Shown here piece by piece: positions 1 to 9,828 of a stretch of DNA of 64,000 nt (the stretch's first letter is position 1; each line of letters begins with the position of its first letter). Source of the stretch: Arthrobacter sp. SLBN-112 (GTDB taxonomy: Bacteria; Actinomycetota; Actinomycetes; Actinomycetales; Micrococcaceae). The notes beneath the pieces are model-generated. The model did not search any database and was not told the origin of the DNA. It saw nothing but the letters and a program-made list of their open reading frames with translations. Position numbers and translations under genes: made by a program. The stretch lies in assembly GCF_030944625.1 (NCBI RefSeq), contig NZ_JAUSXY010000001.1:4322624-4386623 (forward strand). The letters run 5' to 3'.

Positions 1-27
1 TGAAGACACGAAGGTAGCCTCTCCCAA

Positions 28-205
28 TGCCTGCGAGGTGAGCTGTCGGATTCGGATGGGAGTCACCCGGCCACTTTGCTTCCTGGGAAGCTCATGACTT
101 AACCCCAAGGCCTTCCACAATGCAGAAGGCCAAAATTGGTTCCCCCGCCCCTGCCAGACGATGAAATGCGAACGGACCTTGAGCGGTGGCAGAGTTAGGC
201 AATCC
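28..205 (-). promoter_or_regulatory. c-di-AMP riboswitch (ydaO/yuaA class) for a gene beyond the left edge
   Basis: Read on the minus strand, this stretch carries the conserved blocks of the ydaO-type cyclic di-AMP aptamer. These are GCGGGGGAACCA near 150, CTTGGGGTTAAGTC near 95-110, and the 3' signature CCGAATCCGACAGCTCACC near 34-56. The same blocks in the same order occur in the second riboswitch at 1176-1375. In actinobacteria this class normally precedes cell-wall hydrolase or resuscitation-factor genes and shuts them off when c-di-AMP is high. The controlled gene must start to the left of position 1 and is not visible. Boundaries are approximate. Confidence 0.85.
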
Positions 206-213
206 ACTCAAGA

Positions 214-238
214 GCGTCAACTTCGGAAAAGTTGACGC
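214..238 (-). terminator. 10-bp perfect hairpin between the M23 gene and riboswitch 1
   Basis: GCGTCAACTT pairs perfectly with AAGTTGACGC around a 5-nt loop. It lies 86 bp beyond the M23 peptidase stop codon and just upstream of the first riboswitch. It may be the end of the M23 transcript, but there is no clear U-tract. It could also be a 5' element of the next transcript or an operator. A weak minus-strand promoter (TTGAAG at 268-263, CTAACT at 245-240) could start just before it. Confidence 0.4.
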
Positions 239-323
239 GAGTTAGACGGTACAGCAGTTTTGCTTCAATGTCACATTCAGGTCACGGCTCGTCACTGTGA
301 GCTGAGAGTGCGCAATCATTCGG

Positions 324-1145
324 TTACAACCAGCCCATGGGATCGACCACTTCGCCATTGACCTGCACCTCGAAGTGCAGGTGGCAGCCGGTGGAAGCGC
401 CGGTGGTCCCGCTCAGTGCCACGACTTCGCCGCGGGAGACCGTCTGGCCCACTTTGACGTTGAAGGACGAGAGGTGGTTGTACGTGGTCTCCAGGCCGTT
501 GCCGTGGTCGATGACCACCCGGTTTCCCCCGCCGAACTGGTGCCAGCCGGCGAAGGTCACGGTTCCTGTCGCGGCTGCCAGGACGGGCGTCCCGCACTGT
601 GCCACGAAGTCCTGTCCGCGGTGGAAGTCTCCGGTGCCCCCGGTAATGGGGCTGACCCGGTAGCCAAAGGGCGAAGCGGTAACCAGGGATGCCAGCGGGG
701 CGGCCAGGGTTCCGGCGGAGGCGGCCCGGCTTACCGATCCGGCCGACTGGGCGCTCAGCAACTGCTTCAGCTTTCCGTCCGGGTCTGCCTGCGTCACGAC
801 GGCCGAGCGGCTGAAGTCGATCTGGGCGCCCACATCGGCGGAAATCTGGGGCTGGGGGCTGACGGAGGAGGCAGCCTGGGGTACTGTGCCGGCTGCGTCC
901 GTCGCCATGACGGGACTTGTGGCCGGCATGGTCACGGTCAGCACCAGGCCGGTGGCGGCGAGGGCGATGCCAGCCTTCTGGCCGATGCCGCTGGCCGCAG
1001 CAAAGTCGGTGATTTGCCGGAATGGACCCCTGCGGCGGCGCGCATCCCGCTGGGGGTCACGGGGGCGCTCCGCAGCGGCGACTTCGACAACCCGGGGTGC
1101 CTCAGGGGGGCCGGCGGCGCGACGGCGGCCCCGGGAGGTCTGCAT
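324..1145 (-). CDS. M23 family metallopeptidase (LytM-type peptidoglycan hydrolase)
   Basis: The 273-residue protein is a predicted zinc endopeptidase that cuts peptidoglycan cross-bridges outside the membrane. The first 55 residues are basic and Arg-rich, followed by a single hydrophobic segment (about 56-75) that acts as an anchor or uncleaved signal. A low-complexity region leads to the M23 domain (about 155-273). The zinc and catalytic residues are visible: H175 and D179 in FHRGQDF, and H255/H257 in HLHFEV. The start is placed at the ATG at 1145. The open frame runs further upstream, but that part is riboswitch RNA, and an AGAGAGG sequence precedes this ATG. The gene is monocistronic behind a c-di-AMP riboswitch and so is expected to be off at high c-di-AMP. 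The exact bond cut is unknown. Confidence 0.9.
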   Translation of the reverse strand: MQTSRGRRRAAGPPEAPRVVEVAAAERPRDPQRDARRRRGPFRQITDFAAASGIGQKAGIALAATGLVLTVTMPATSPVMATDAAGTVPQAASSVSPQPQISADVGAQIDFSRSAVVTQADPDGKLKQLLSAQSAGSVSRAASAGTLAAPLASLVTASPFGYRVSPITGGTGDFHRGQDFVAQCGTPVLAAATGTVTFAGWHQFGGGNRVVIDHGNGLETTYNHLSSFNVKVGQTVSRGEVVALSGTTGASTGCHLHFEVQVNGEVVDPMGWL

Positions 1146-1175
1146 GGTCAAGAAGGGTTCCTCTCTGGAATCGCC

Positions 1176-1375
1176 TGCGGAGTTAGCTGTCGGATTCGGG
1201 TCAGAGAGATCAAAGACCCGGCCCGCCATGGGCAAACTTCTGCGCAGGAGTATCCCCGGAGGAATCCTTCACTGGAGAGGCTTGCTGCTGACGGACTTCA
1301 CCCCAAGGCAGTCCCCCGCTGCCGGTTGTGGTTCCCCCGCCTCTGCCAGTAACGACTCGTACACCTGGTCCGCTG
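1176..1375 (-). promoter_or_regulatory. c-di-AMP riboswitch (ydaO/yuaA class) of the M23 peptidase gene
   Basis: On the minus strand the aptamer blocks are GCGGGGGAACCAC (about 1330-1345), CTTGGGGTGAAGTCC (about 1296-1310) and the 3' signature CCGAATCCGACAGCTAAC (about 1180-1200). They match riboswitch 1 at 28-205. The element sits between the promoter at 1427-1456 and the M23 start codon at 1145, so it lies entirely in the 5' leader. Aptamers of this class terminate transcription or block translation when they bind c-di-AMP. No canonical terminator is obvious, so occlusion of the start region is possible. Boundaries are approximate. Confidence 0.9.
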
Positions 1376-1426
1376 GCAGAGCTCGGCTCCGGATCAGGTA
1401 ACGCTTAAGTATCAACGCTGGCTTCC

Positions 1427-1456
1427 ACTATAGGGGCTTAAGACCCTGGGTAACAA
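1427..1456 (-). promoter_or_regulatory. Housekeeping-type promoter of the riboswitch-M23 transcript
   Basis: On the minus strand there is a -35-like TTGTTA (1456-1451), an 18-nt spacer and a good -10 hexamer TATAGT (1432-1427). This predicts a start near 1420, about 45 nt before the conserved riboswitch core. Confidence 0.6.
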
Positions 1457-1507
1457 TTCCGTTATCTTTGTGTGGAAACCCCTGCGTGGGGTAAAGGAAG
1501 CGGGGTG

Positions 1508-2209
1508 TCAGGCCTGGTTCACGGCGACAAAGACGTGCGCGGCCACCTCGGGCGGAAGCTCCAACGCTCCCTCGATTCCTGCCACCCGCACCGAAATGTA
1601 GTCACCCACGCGTTCGAGTGACACTGCCGCGCCGGGCCGGATGCCGCCTTCGTCGAGCTGGGTCAGCAGTTCCGGTTCAACCTGGATCGGTTCCGCCAGG
1701 CGGCTGATGGTCACTCCCGAGGCAGGCCCGTAGGCTTTCATTGCTTCCACCAGGCTGATGGCGCCGTCACCGAAGCCGGGCCCAGGCTGCCCGCCCAAGG
1801 CGGCCAGGCCGGGGATGGGGTTGCCGTAGGGCGACTCAGTGGGATGGCCCAGCATCTCGTAGATCCGCCGCTCCACCCGTTCGCTCATCACGTGTTCCCA
1901 GCGGCAGGCTTCATCGTGAACGTAGGCCCAGTCCAGCCCAATAACATCGGCCAACAGGCGTTCGGCCAGCCGGTGCTTCCGCATGACCTCGGTGGCACGC
2001 TTGCGGCCAATGTCCGTCAGTTCCAGGTGCCTGTCACCGGAGACGACAACCAGGCCATCGCGCTCCATCCGGCCGATGGTCTGGGAAACGGTGGGCCCCG
2101 AGTGGCGCAGGCGTTCGGCGATACGGGCCCGGAGGGCAACGATGTTTTCTTCCTCAAGCTCCAGGATGGTCCTGAGGTACATCTCCGTAGTGTCGATCAG
2201 ATCCGTCAT
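1508..2209 (-). CDS. ideR: IdeR/DtxR family iron-dependent transcriptional repressor
   Basis: The 233-residue protein is the iron-sensing repressor of siderophore and iron-uptake genes. Its N-terminal winged helix (about 1-70) includes [16 protein letters not shown] as the recognition region, followed by a dimerisation/metal domain (about 71-140) and a C-terminal SH3-like domain. Every canonical metal ligand of DtxR is present at the reference position: M10, H79, E83, H98, C102, E105 and H106. It is therefore an iron-type DtxR, not a manganese MntR. It is transcribed away from serC. A matching iron box lies in this window at 20693-20711, in front of a siderophore-interacting protein. Its own promoter region (2210-2330) has no good iron box, so strong autoregulation is not indicated. 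Confidence 0.95.
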   Translation of the reverse strand: MTDLIDTTEMYLRTILELEEENIVALRARIAERLRHSGPTVSQTIGRMERDGLVVVSGDRHLELTDIGRKRATEVMRKHRLAERLLADVIGLDWAYVHDEACRWEHVMSERVERRIYEMLGHPTESPYGNPIPGLAALGGQPGPGFGDGAISLVEAMKAYGPASGVTISRLAEPIQVEPELLTQLDEGGIRPGAAVSLERVGDYISVRVAGIEGALELPPEVAAHVFVAVNQA

Positions 2210-2290
2210 CCAGCTCAGCTCCTCGAGCGCAGTACCTTGCGTTGTCCCACCGTATCGCCTCTTCCCGCGACGTAGTCCGGGGAAAGTTTA

Positions 2291-3611
<1,321 letters not shown>

Positions 3612-3623
3612 TCCAGACACACT

Positions 3624-3661
3624 AAAAGGCGCCGCCCGGGGTTAACCGGACGGCGCCTTTT
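3624..3661. terminator. Bidirectional rho-independent terminator (serC / DUF3027)
   Basis: AAAAGGCGCCG pairs with CGGCGCCTTTT across a GC-rich loop, with A and T tracts on both sides. It lies 12 bp after the serC stop and 24 bp after the end of the convergent DUF3027 gene. Confidence 0.9.
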
Positions 3662-3684
3662 GCTTGTTGGCTGGAAGTCCTTGC

Positions 3685-4188
3685 CTAGTCCTCAGGCTCC
3701 GCGTCGTCGTCGGCAGGCTCTTCATCCGCTGGCCCCTGCTCCACTGCGGACGGCTCATCCTGCCGCCCTTGTTCAGGCTCCTGCTGCTGCTCATCCTCGG
3801 GGCGAACGCGTTCGGCCCACGGCACCCACTCCGGGGCGAGGATCGATTCCTCGGACGGCAGCAGGCCCAACTCATCGACGGTAACCACCTTGGAGCGGGA
3901 ATTGCGGGTCAGCACCGCGTACCATTGCCAGCCACCGTAGCCAGGCAGCCTGGACTCGAACAAGTGCGTGACCAGCCGGTCGCCCTCGCTCTTGGCACCC
4001 AGGTGCGGCCCGATGGTGGCGGCCGTGGTGATGCCCTCAACTGCGGCCCGGGCGGTATCAACGGCGGCAGCCAGGAACGCGTCAGGCTTGCCCGTCCGCC
4101 ACACCGGCACCCCGGCCTTGCGCTTTGGCGCAGCCTTGGCAGCCTGCTCCTGCGGGGCCACGCCCGGTTGTTCAGCTTGGGGGTTCAT
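3685..4188 (-). CDS. DUF3027 domain-containing protein
   Basis: This 167-residue protein of unknown function belongs to an actinobacterial family (DUF3027), recognised from the core around WRTGKPDAFLAAAVDTAR and the aromatic stretch LPGYGGWQWYAVL. The last 40 residues are very acidic and Gln/Glu/Asp rich, so probably disordered. There is no membrane segment or signal peptide. It follows the cold-shock-domain gene by 6 nt in the same direction, so the two are almost certainly one operon. That suggests a role linked to nucleic acids, but this is inference only. Confidence 0.8.
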   Translation of the reverse strand: MNPQAEQPGVAPQEQAAKAAPKRKAGVPVWRTGKPDAFLAAAVDTARAAVEGITTAATIGPHLGAKSEGDRLVTHLFESRLPGYGGWQWYAVLTRNSRSKVVTVDELGLLPSEESILAPEWVPWAERVRPEDEQQQEPEQGRQDEPSAVEQGPADEEPADDDAEPED

Positions 4189-4194
4189 CGGCGC

Positions 4195-4578
4195 CTAAAC
4201 GTCCAGCTCGTCGGCAACCTTGCGCAGGGCGGCCGCAATTGCCTTGCCCTTGTTGCCGTCCGGGTACTTGCCTTTGGACAGCGTCCCGGACAGGTTGTCC
4301 AGGACGCTCACCAGGTCCTGCACCAACGGCGCGAGGTCCTTGGCGCTGGGACGCTTTGCCTTGGCAATGGACGGGGTCTTATCCAGCACCCGCAGGCCCA
4401 GGGCCTGCGCGCCCTTACGTCCGTCCGCCACGCCAAACTCCACGCGGGTGCCGGCTTTGAGCTCCGTTACACCCTCGGGCAACGACGACTTGGGCAGGAA
4501 GACCTCCTGGCCGTCCTCGCCCGCGAGGAACCCAAAGCCCTTGTCCTTGTCATACCACTTGACCTTGCCGGTAGGCAC
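4195..4578 (-). CDS. Cold-shock-domain protein with C-terminal extension
   Basis: The N-terminal 65 residues are a cold-shock (OB-fold) domain. The RNP1-like motif KGFGFLA binds single-stranded nucleic acid. An additional 60-residue helical, Lys-rich tail follows, making the protein 127 residues rather than the usual ~67. The GTG at 4578 is chosen because GAAGAAGG lies 8 nt upstream and the domain begins immediately with PTGKVKWYD. A longer ATG frame begins at 4638. The gene is the first in an operon with DUF3027. It is a different protein from the short Csp at 18416-18622. Confidence 0.88.
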   Translation of the reverse strand: MPTGKVKWYDKDKGFGFLAGEDGQEVFLPKSSLPEGVTELKAGTRVEFGVADGRKGAQALGLRVLDKTPSIAKAKRPSAKDLAPLVQDLVSVLDNLSGTLSKGKYPDGNKGKAIAAALRKVADELDV

Positions 4579-4801
4579 GTAATCAACCTTCTTCGTTCTG
4601 CTGTCATGAGACACGGCCAGATGCCACCGCGTCCGCATTCTTGTGCGGGTTCAAGGTATGGCACCAGCAAACCGTGTTGGTCTGTATGCTTCAAGGTTAT
4701 CCTGCCGCATGCCCTAATCATGCTTCCGGCGGTACTGTTCCGCCCCGGGCGCAAGCCCCGCGCTTTAGCGGCACGCCGGAGGCCGCTGTAGCGTTGCGTC
4801 C

Positions 4802-5035
4802 ATGACACCCTTGCGTTTCCGGCGGCCCCTGATGGTGCTCGCAGCTGTTATCGCCCTGCTTTCCTTGGTAGCTGTGGGAACGGTCATGGCCCTTGCCTTC
4901 TCGGGGTCCGTCGCTCCCACCTGGGTCACGTACTCCGCGCTGTATGGCCTCCCGGTGGCCTTCATCCTGATGCTCCTGCTGGTCCTGGATGGTGTCGCCG
5001 CCCGGCGGCGGGCGGGAAGGCGGGAGCCGCGGTAA
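4802..5035 (+). CDS. Small two-helix membrane protein, unknown function
   Basis: The 77-residue hypothetical protein has two clear transmembrane helices (about 10-33 and 42-63) and basic ends (N-terminal RFRR, C-terminal RRRAGRREPR), which place both termini in the cytoplasm. No family is recognised. It ends 10 bp before the helicase-associated gene in the same direction and may share its transcript. Coding potential is supported by hydrophobicity and by high GC at third positions. Confidence 0.6.
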   Translation: MTPLRFRRPLMVLAAVIALLSLVAVGTVMALAFSGSVAPTWVTYSALYGLPVAFILMLLLVLDGVAARRRAGRREPR

Positions 5036-5045
5036 CGTTGAACTG

Positions 5046-7523
5046 ATGTCCCTCATTCGTGCGCTCGGCAAGGAACTGGAGGCACGCAGCGACGACTCGT
5101 TGCGGGCACTTTTCGCCGCGCGGCCGGACCTGATCTCCCCCTCCGTTCCGGACTTCGCGGCACTTGCGGCCCGGGCCAGCTCGCGCGTCAGCGTCCAGCG
5201 CGCCCTTGAACGGCTCAACCGGCCCCAGATGCAGGTGCTTGAAACCCTGCACCTGTGCACCAACACGGACACCGGCCACAGCGCGTCCGCGGAGGTCCTG
5301 CAAAAACTGATCCCGGGTTCGTCCCTGGCCACCGTCCAGCAGATCCTTGGCACCCTGCAGGAACTCGCCCTGGTGCACCCGGCCGCAGCGCCGCATGGCA
5401 CCCCGCCCGCAGCTTCCGGGCAATCCTTCTACCTCCCGGCGGGCGCACTCAAGGACGTGGTGGGAATCTACCCGGCCGGCCTGGGCCGCAGCTACACGGA
5501 ACTGGTCCGACTCCAACCGGCTTTCGCCCAACGGGCAGTGCCGCTGGTCGCCGAACTGCACCGCAGCGGCTTCGCCATCCACGATGCCACCACCCCCATG
5601 GAAGCGGCGCTGGCGCTCCAACACTGGACATCATCCCCGGACGCGCTGCAGGACATTCTCGCCGCGGCCCCGGAACGGACGACGGCGCTGCTCGCCAGGT
5701 TCCGGAACTGGGCCATGGGTGCCGTCCCCCAGGCGCAACGGAAGGCATCGGTCCTGACGGAACCGGCCGACGTCGGCCCGGTGGACTGGCTCCTTGCCCG
5801 CGGGCTGCTTGTCCCGCTCGACGCCGCGCACGTCGAGTTGCCGCACGGCGTGGGGCTGGCGCTTCGCGGCGGCGCCATCATCGATGACTTCACGCTTGCA
5901 CCGCCGGTCCCGGAGCTCGGCCGGACCACCGCGGCGTTGCGACGGAACGCCGCGCTGAGCGCTATCTCGGAAACCCTCAGGCTTGTCTCCGAACTGCTGC
6001 ACGCCGTCCGGGAACAGCCGCTGGCCACCCTGCGCAGCGGCGGGGTGGGGGTGCGCGAAATGCGCCGCCTTTCCGAACAGCTACGGATCGACCAGGGCGC
6101 AGTGGGACTGCTGCTCGAACTGTGCGGCCTGGCCGGCCTGATCCGCCTCGATGTCGACTCGTCGTCCTGGGTGCAGCCGCCCCAGCTCGAGTGGCTCATC
6201 CTGCCGAGGCAGGAACAATGGCTGTGGCTGGTCAACGCCTGGCTTGCCAGCGAGCGCGTCCCGTCAATGGTGGGCCAGCCAGTCAGTACATCGCCCGGCA
6301 CGCCGGCCACCCGGTCCGCGTCCGGCATCACCATCGCAGCGCTGTCCGCCGGGGCGCAGCGGCCCGATGCCCCCGTGGTCCGTAAACGCATCCTGGAAAT
6401 CCTGCATGAACTCACCTGCGAAGCATCCGCTCCGGACGGCGCTGCCCCGGTGCTCGATGCCGCCGCGGTCCTCCAGCGGGCGGAGTGGTCGCAGCCGCGG
6501 ATGGCCAGGCGGTTCAGTTCCCTGATCCGCGGCGTCCTGGCCGAGGCCGAGCTGCTGGGCTTGGTGGGCTCGGGCGCGCTGAGCCAGCTGGGAAGCGCGT
6601 TCGCCGAAGACAACCCCGACGCCGCCCTTGCCATCCTGGGCGAGCACTTGCCGGCAGCCTTGAACCACGTGCTGCTGCAGGCGGACCTTACCGCCGTCGC
6701 GCCGGGCTACCTGGCCCCCGCGCTCACGGAAAAGCTGCTGGTCATGGCCGATGCCGAAGGACAGGGGCCGGCCACCATCTACCGGTTCTCCGCAGAGTCA
6801 ATCAAGCGGGCGCTAGACGACGGCTACGACGCCCCCGCCCTGCTGCGCTTCCTGCGTGAGCACTCGGCAACTGCAGTGCCGCAACCGCTGGAATACCTGG
6901 TGGAGGACACAGCCTCCCGGCACGGCAGGCTGCGGGTGGGGCAGGCCGCGAGCTTCATCCAAAGCGACGATGAGGCGATGCTCGCCGAACTCCTGGCCGG
7001 GCCTAAGGCGGCCCAGCTTGGGTTGGTCAGGCTTGCCCCTACCGTTGTGGCGTCGTCGGCCCCGCAGCGCGACGTTGCCGCCGCTCTCCGCAGCCTGGGC
7101 CTCTCTCCATCGGTGGACGGCACCGAACCGGCCGCCCACCTTCGTCGCGCTGCCTCCCCGCAGGAGGGCCTCCGCCCCGTCTACACCGCCCCACGGCTGG
7201 CGCCCGCGGCTGAGGAAGTGGATGCCCAGCTGCACCTCCTGCGGCAGGCGCGTGACGCCGTCGGACACTCCCCGGGGCCGGCGGCGGGCAGCGAAGCCGC
7301 AACACAGCTGGGACTGGAAGCGCTGCAGCGGGCCATCCGGCTGAAGCAGCGGATCCATATGAACGTGGTGGACAGCCTGGGGAATGCCAGCATGGAAGTG
7401 GTTGTTCCGCTATCTGTCAGCGGGGGCCGGGTCCGCGTGTTCGATCCCGCCAAGGAAACCGAACGGGTCCTGTCCGTCCACCGCATCATCGATATCGAAG
7501 CCGCCGAGGAACTGCGGCAGTAA
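5046..7523 (+). CDS. XPB/Ssl2-like helicase-associated domain protein
   Basis: This 825-residue cytosolic protein lacks helicase Walker motifs. Its pattern of repeated winged-helix-like segments and its position match the actinobacterial 'helicase-associated' family (related to Mycobacterium Rv0862c), which is regularly found next to bacterial XPB. It probably partners the helicase encoded 13 nt downstream in DNA repair. The C-terminal ~90 residues, with KQRIHMNVVDSLGN and VSGGRVRVFDPAKE, resemble a WYL-like beta-barrel ligand or nucleic-acid-binding fold. The ATG at 5046 (MSLIRALGKELEARS) is favoured, although its ribosome-binding site is weak. An in-frame upstream ATG at 4989 would overlap the small membrane protein gene. 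Confidence 0.85.
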   Translation: MSLIRALGKELEARSDDSLRALFAARPDLISPSVPDFAALAARASSRVSVQRALERLNRPQMQVLETLHLCTNTDTGHSASAEVLQKLIPGSSLATVQQILGTLQELALVHPAAAPHGTPPAASGQSFYLPAGALKDVVGIYPAGLGRSYTELVRLQPAFAQRAVPLVAELHRSGFAIHDATTPMEAALALQHWTSSPDALQDILAAAPERTTALLARFRNWAMGAVPQAQRKASVLTEPADVGPVDWLLARGLLVPLDAAHVELPHGVGLALRGGAIIDDFTLAPPVPELGRTTAALRRNAALSAISETLRLVSELLHAVREQPLATLRSGGVGVREMRRLSEQLRIDQGAVGLLLELCGLAGLIRLDVDSSSWVQPPQLEWLILPRQEQWLWLVNAWLASERVPSMVGQPVSTSPGTPATRSASGITIAALSAGAQRPDAPVVRKRILEILHELTCEASAPDGAAPVLDAAAVLQRAEWSQPRMARRFSSLIRGVLAEAELLGLVGSGALSQLGSAFAEDNPDAALAILGEHLPAALNHVLLQADLTAVAPGYLAPALTEKLLVMADAEGQGPATIYRFSAESIKRALDDGYDAPALLRFLREHSATAVPQPLEYLVEDTASRHGRLRVGQAASFIQSDDEAMLAELLAGPKAAQLGLVRLAPTVVASSAPQRDVAAALRSLGLSPSVDGTEPAAHLRRAASPQEGLRPVYTAPRLAPAAEEVDAQLHLLRQARDAVGHSPGPAAGSEAATQLGLEALQRAIRLKQRIHMNVVDSLGNASMEVVVPLSVSGGRVRVFDPAKETERVLSVHRIIDIEAAEELRQ

Positions 7524-7536
7524 AGGATTCCCCCGC

Positions 7537-9183
7537 GTGACCGACGGACCCCTGATCGTCCAAAGCGACAAAACCATCCTCCTCGAAGTGGACCACGAGC
7601 TGGCCACCGAAGCGCGCCATGCCATCGCGCCCTTCGCCGAGCTGGAACGGGCTCCGGAGCACATGCACAGCTACCGGCTGACCCCGCTGGGCCTGTGGAA
7701 CGCACGCGCCGCCGGGCTGGACGCGGAAAAGGTACTCGACGCGCTGCTGAAATACTCGCGTTTTCCGGTTCCGCATTCCCTGCTGATCGACGTCGAGGAA
7801 ACCATGTCCCGGTACGGCCGGCTGCGGCTGGAAAAGGACCCGCGCCACGGGCTGGTGATGCGGACGGACGACTACCCCGTGCTTGAGGAAGTCATCAGGG
7901 CAAAGAAGATCGCCCCGCTGCTGGGTCCGCGGATCGACGGCGAAACCGTGGTGGTGCACGCATCCCAGCGTGGCCAGCTCAAGCAGCTCCTGCTGAAGAT
8001 CGGCTGGCCGGCGGAGGACCTGGCCGGCTACGTGGACGGCACCCCGCACCTGATATCGCTCAACGAGGACGGCTGGCAGCTGCGCCCCTACCAACGCCTG
8101 GCCAGCGAAAACTTCTGGGCAGGCGGCAGCGGGGTGGTGGTACTGCCCTGCGGCGCCGGCAAGACGCTGGTGGGGGCCGCGGCCATGGCCACGGGCTCCA
8201 CCACCACGCTCATCCTGGTCACCAACACCGTTGCCGCCAGGCAATGGAAGGACGAACTCATCAGGCGCACCTCCCTCACGGAAGAAGAGGTGGGCGAATA
8301 CTCGGGCGCCGTGAAGGAAGTCCGTCCCGTAACCATTGCCACCTACCAGGTGCTCACCACCAAGCGCGGCGGCATCTACCCGCACCTGGAACTGGTGGAC
8401 GGCCACGACTGGGGTCTGATCATCTACGACGAGGTCCACCTCCTGCCGGCACCGATCTTCAGGATGACTGCCGACCTCCAGGCGCGCCGCCGCCTTGGGC
8501 TGACGGCCACCCTGGTCCGTGAAGACGGGCGCGAGGGCGAGGTCTTCAGCCTGATCGGACCCAAACGCTATGACGCCCCGTGGAAGGACATCGAGGCGCA
8601 GGGCTACATCGCTCCGGCGGACTGCGTCGAGGTGCGCGTTGACCTGCCGCAGGACGAACGGGTTGCGTATGCCATGGCCGATGACGCCGACAAGTACCGG
8701 CTGTGCGCCACCTCCGAGTCCAAGACGCAGGTGGTGGAGCAGCTGGTGGCACGCCACGCCGGTGAGCAGCTGCTGGTGATCGGCCAGTACATCGACCAGC
8801 TGGACGAACTCGGCGAGCGCCTGCAGGCACCGGTGATCAAGGGCGACACCTCCGTCAAGGTGCGCCAGAAGCTCTTTGACGCGTTCCGCGCCGGTGAGCT
8901 GCAAACCCTGGTGGTGTCCAAGGTGGCCAACTTCTCCATCGACCTGCCCGAAGCATCGGTGGCCATCCAGGTCTCAGGTTCCTTCGGGTCCCGGCAGGAG
9001 GAGGCGCAGCGGCTGGGGCGCCTGCTGCGGCCCAAAAAGGACGGCCGGGCGGCCCGGTTCTACTCGCTGGTGGCCCGGGACACCCTGGACCAGGAGTTCG
9101 CGGCCAAGCGCCAGCGGTTCCTGGCCGAGCAGGGGTATGCCTACCGGATCATGGACGCCAAGGACGTGGAGGCTGCCGGTTAG
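7537..9183 (+). CDS. DNA repair helicase XPB (SF2)
   Basis: The 548-residue protein is a bacterial XPB, a 3'-5' ATP-dependent DNA helicase of superfamily 2 implicated in nucleotide-excision-type repair. Residues 1-180 hold the damage-recognition-like region. The helicase core shows Walker A LPCGAGKT (203-210), the DEVH box (298-301), motif III TAT (323-325), the XPB-specific RED motif (328-330) and motif VI QRLGRLLRPK (491-500). The GTG at 7537 is used because AAAGGA lies 9 nt upstream, overlapping the stop of the preceding gene, so the two are translationally linked. The longer frame from 7384 lies inside the previous gene. XPB is sporadic in bacteria but common in actinobacteria. Confidence 0.95.
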   Translation: MTDGPLIVQSDKTILLEVDHELATEARHAIAPFAELERAPEHMHSYRLTPLGLWNARAAGLDAEKVLDALLKYSRFPVPHSLLIDVEETMSRYGRLRLEKDPRHGLVMRTDDYPVLEEVIRAKKIAPLLGPRIDGETVVVHASQRGQLKQLLLKIGWPAEDLAGYVDGTPHLISLNEDGWQLRPYQRLASENFWAGGSGVVVLPCGAGKTLVGAAAMATGSTTTLILVTNTVAARQWKDELIRRTSLTEEEVGEYSGAVKEVRPVTIATYQVLTTKRGGIYPHLELVDGHDWGLIIYDEVHLLPAPIFRMTADLQARRRLGLTATLVREDGREGEVFSLIGPKRYDAPWKDIEAQGYIAPADCVEVRVDLPQDERVAYAMADDADKYRLCATSESKTQVVEQLVARHAGEQLLVIGQYIDQLDELGERLQAPVIKGDTSVKVRQKLFDAFRAGELQTLVVSKVANFSIDLPEASVAIQVSGSFGSRQEEAQRLGRLLRPKKDGRAARFYSLVARDTLDQEFAAKRQRFLAEQGYAYRIMDAKDVEAAG

Positions 9184-9254
9184 CCCTGATGGTCTCGCCG
9201 CCGCACGGTTGGCAGCCGGTGCCGCAGGCCACGGATCGGGGGCACACTGGATGC

Positions 9255-9755
9255 ATGAGCACGCGCATCATTCCCGTCACCCCTGGCCCTGGCCAGGAAT
9301 CGGTCTGGGACTACCCCCGCCCGCCACGACTCGAACCCAGTACCGAACGGATACGGATCGTCCTCGGCGGTGAGCTGATCGTTGACACCACGGATTCGCT
9401 TCGCGTCCTGGAGACCAGCCACCCGCCGGTCTACTACCTGCCGCGGACGGCGTTTGTGCCGGGGTCGCTGGAGCCCGCCGCCGGCAGCAGTTTTTGTGAA
9501 TTCAAAGGCTCGGCTGAATACCTGACCGTCCGCGGCGGTGGGCAGGAAGCCGACGGGGCCGCGTGGTCCTACCCGGAGCCGTCCTCCGGATTCGAGGCGC
9601 TGGCCGGCTGGGTGGCTGTCTACGCCGGCAGGATGGATTACTGCGAAGTGGACGGCGAACGCGTGCTTCCCCAGCCCGGCCGCTTCTACGGCGGCTGGAT
9701 TACCAAGCGGATAGTCGGGCCTTTCAAAGGCGAACCGGGAACTATGGGCTGGTGA
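9255..9755 (+). CDS. DUF427 domain-containing protein
   Basis: The 166-residue soluble protein has the DUF427 beta-barrel pattern. Signature stretches are the VYYLPRTAF block, the acidic CEFKGSAEYL block and the GRMDYCEVDGE block near the C-terminus. The family has no established biochemical function. The ATG at 9255 is chosen because family members begin close to this residue. It stands alone after the XPB gene (72-bp gap) and before the response regulator. Confidence 0.85.
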   Translation: MSTRIIPVTPGPGQESVWDYPRPPRLEPSTERIRIVLGGELIVDTTDSLRVLETSHPPVYYLPRTAFVPGSLEPAAGSSFCEFKGSAEYLTVRGGGQEADGAAWSYPEPSSGFEALAGWVAVYAGRMDYCEVDGERVLPQPGRFYGGWITKRIVGPFKGEPGTMGW

Positions 9756-9800
9756 ACGCAAGCTCACCACCACCATGCTCACAACGAATATCCAGACAAC

Positions 9801-9815
9801 TCCCAGACACTGGGA
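9801..9815. promoter_or_regulatory. Perfect 6-bp-arm palindrome upstream of the response regulator
   Basis: TCCCAG and CTGGGA flank a 3-bp centre, ending 13 bp before the regulator ATG. TGGGAGCATG then recurs at 9811-9820 and 9822-9831. The site is a candidate operator for autoregulation, but OmpR-type regulators usually prefer direct repeats, so its role is uncertain. Confidence 0.35.
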
Positions 9816-9828
9816 GCATGATGGGAGC

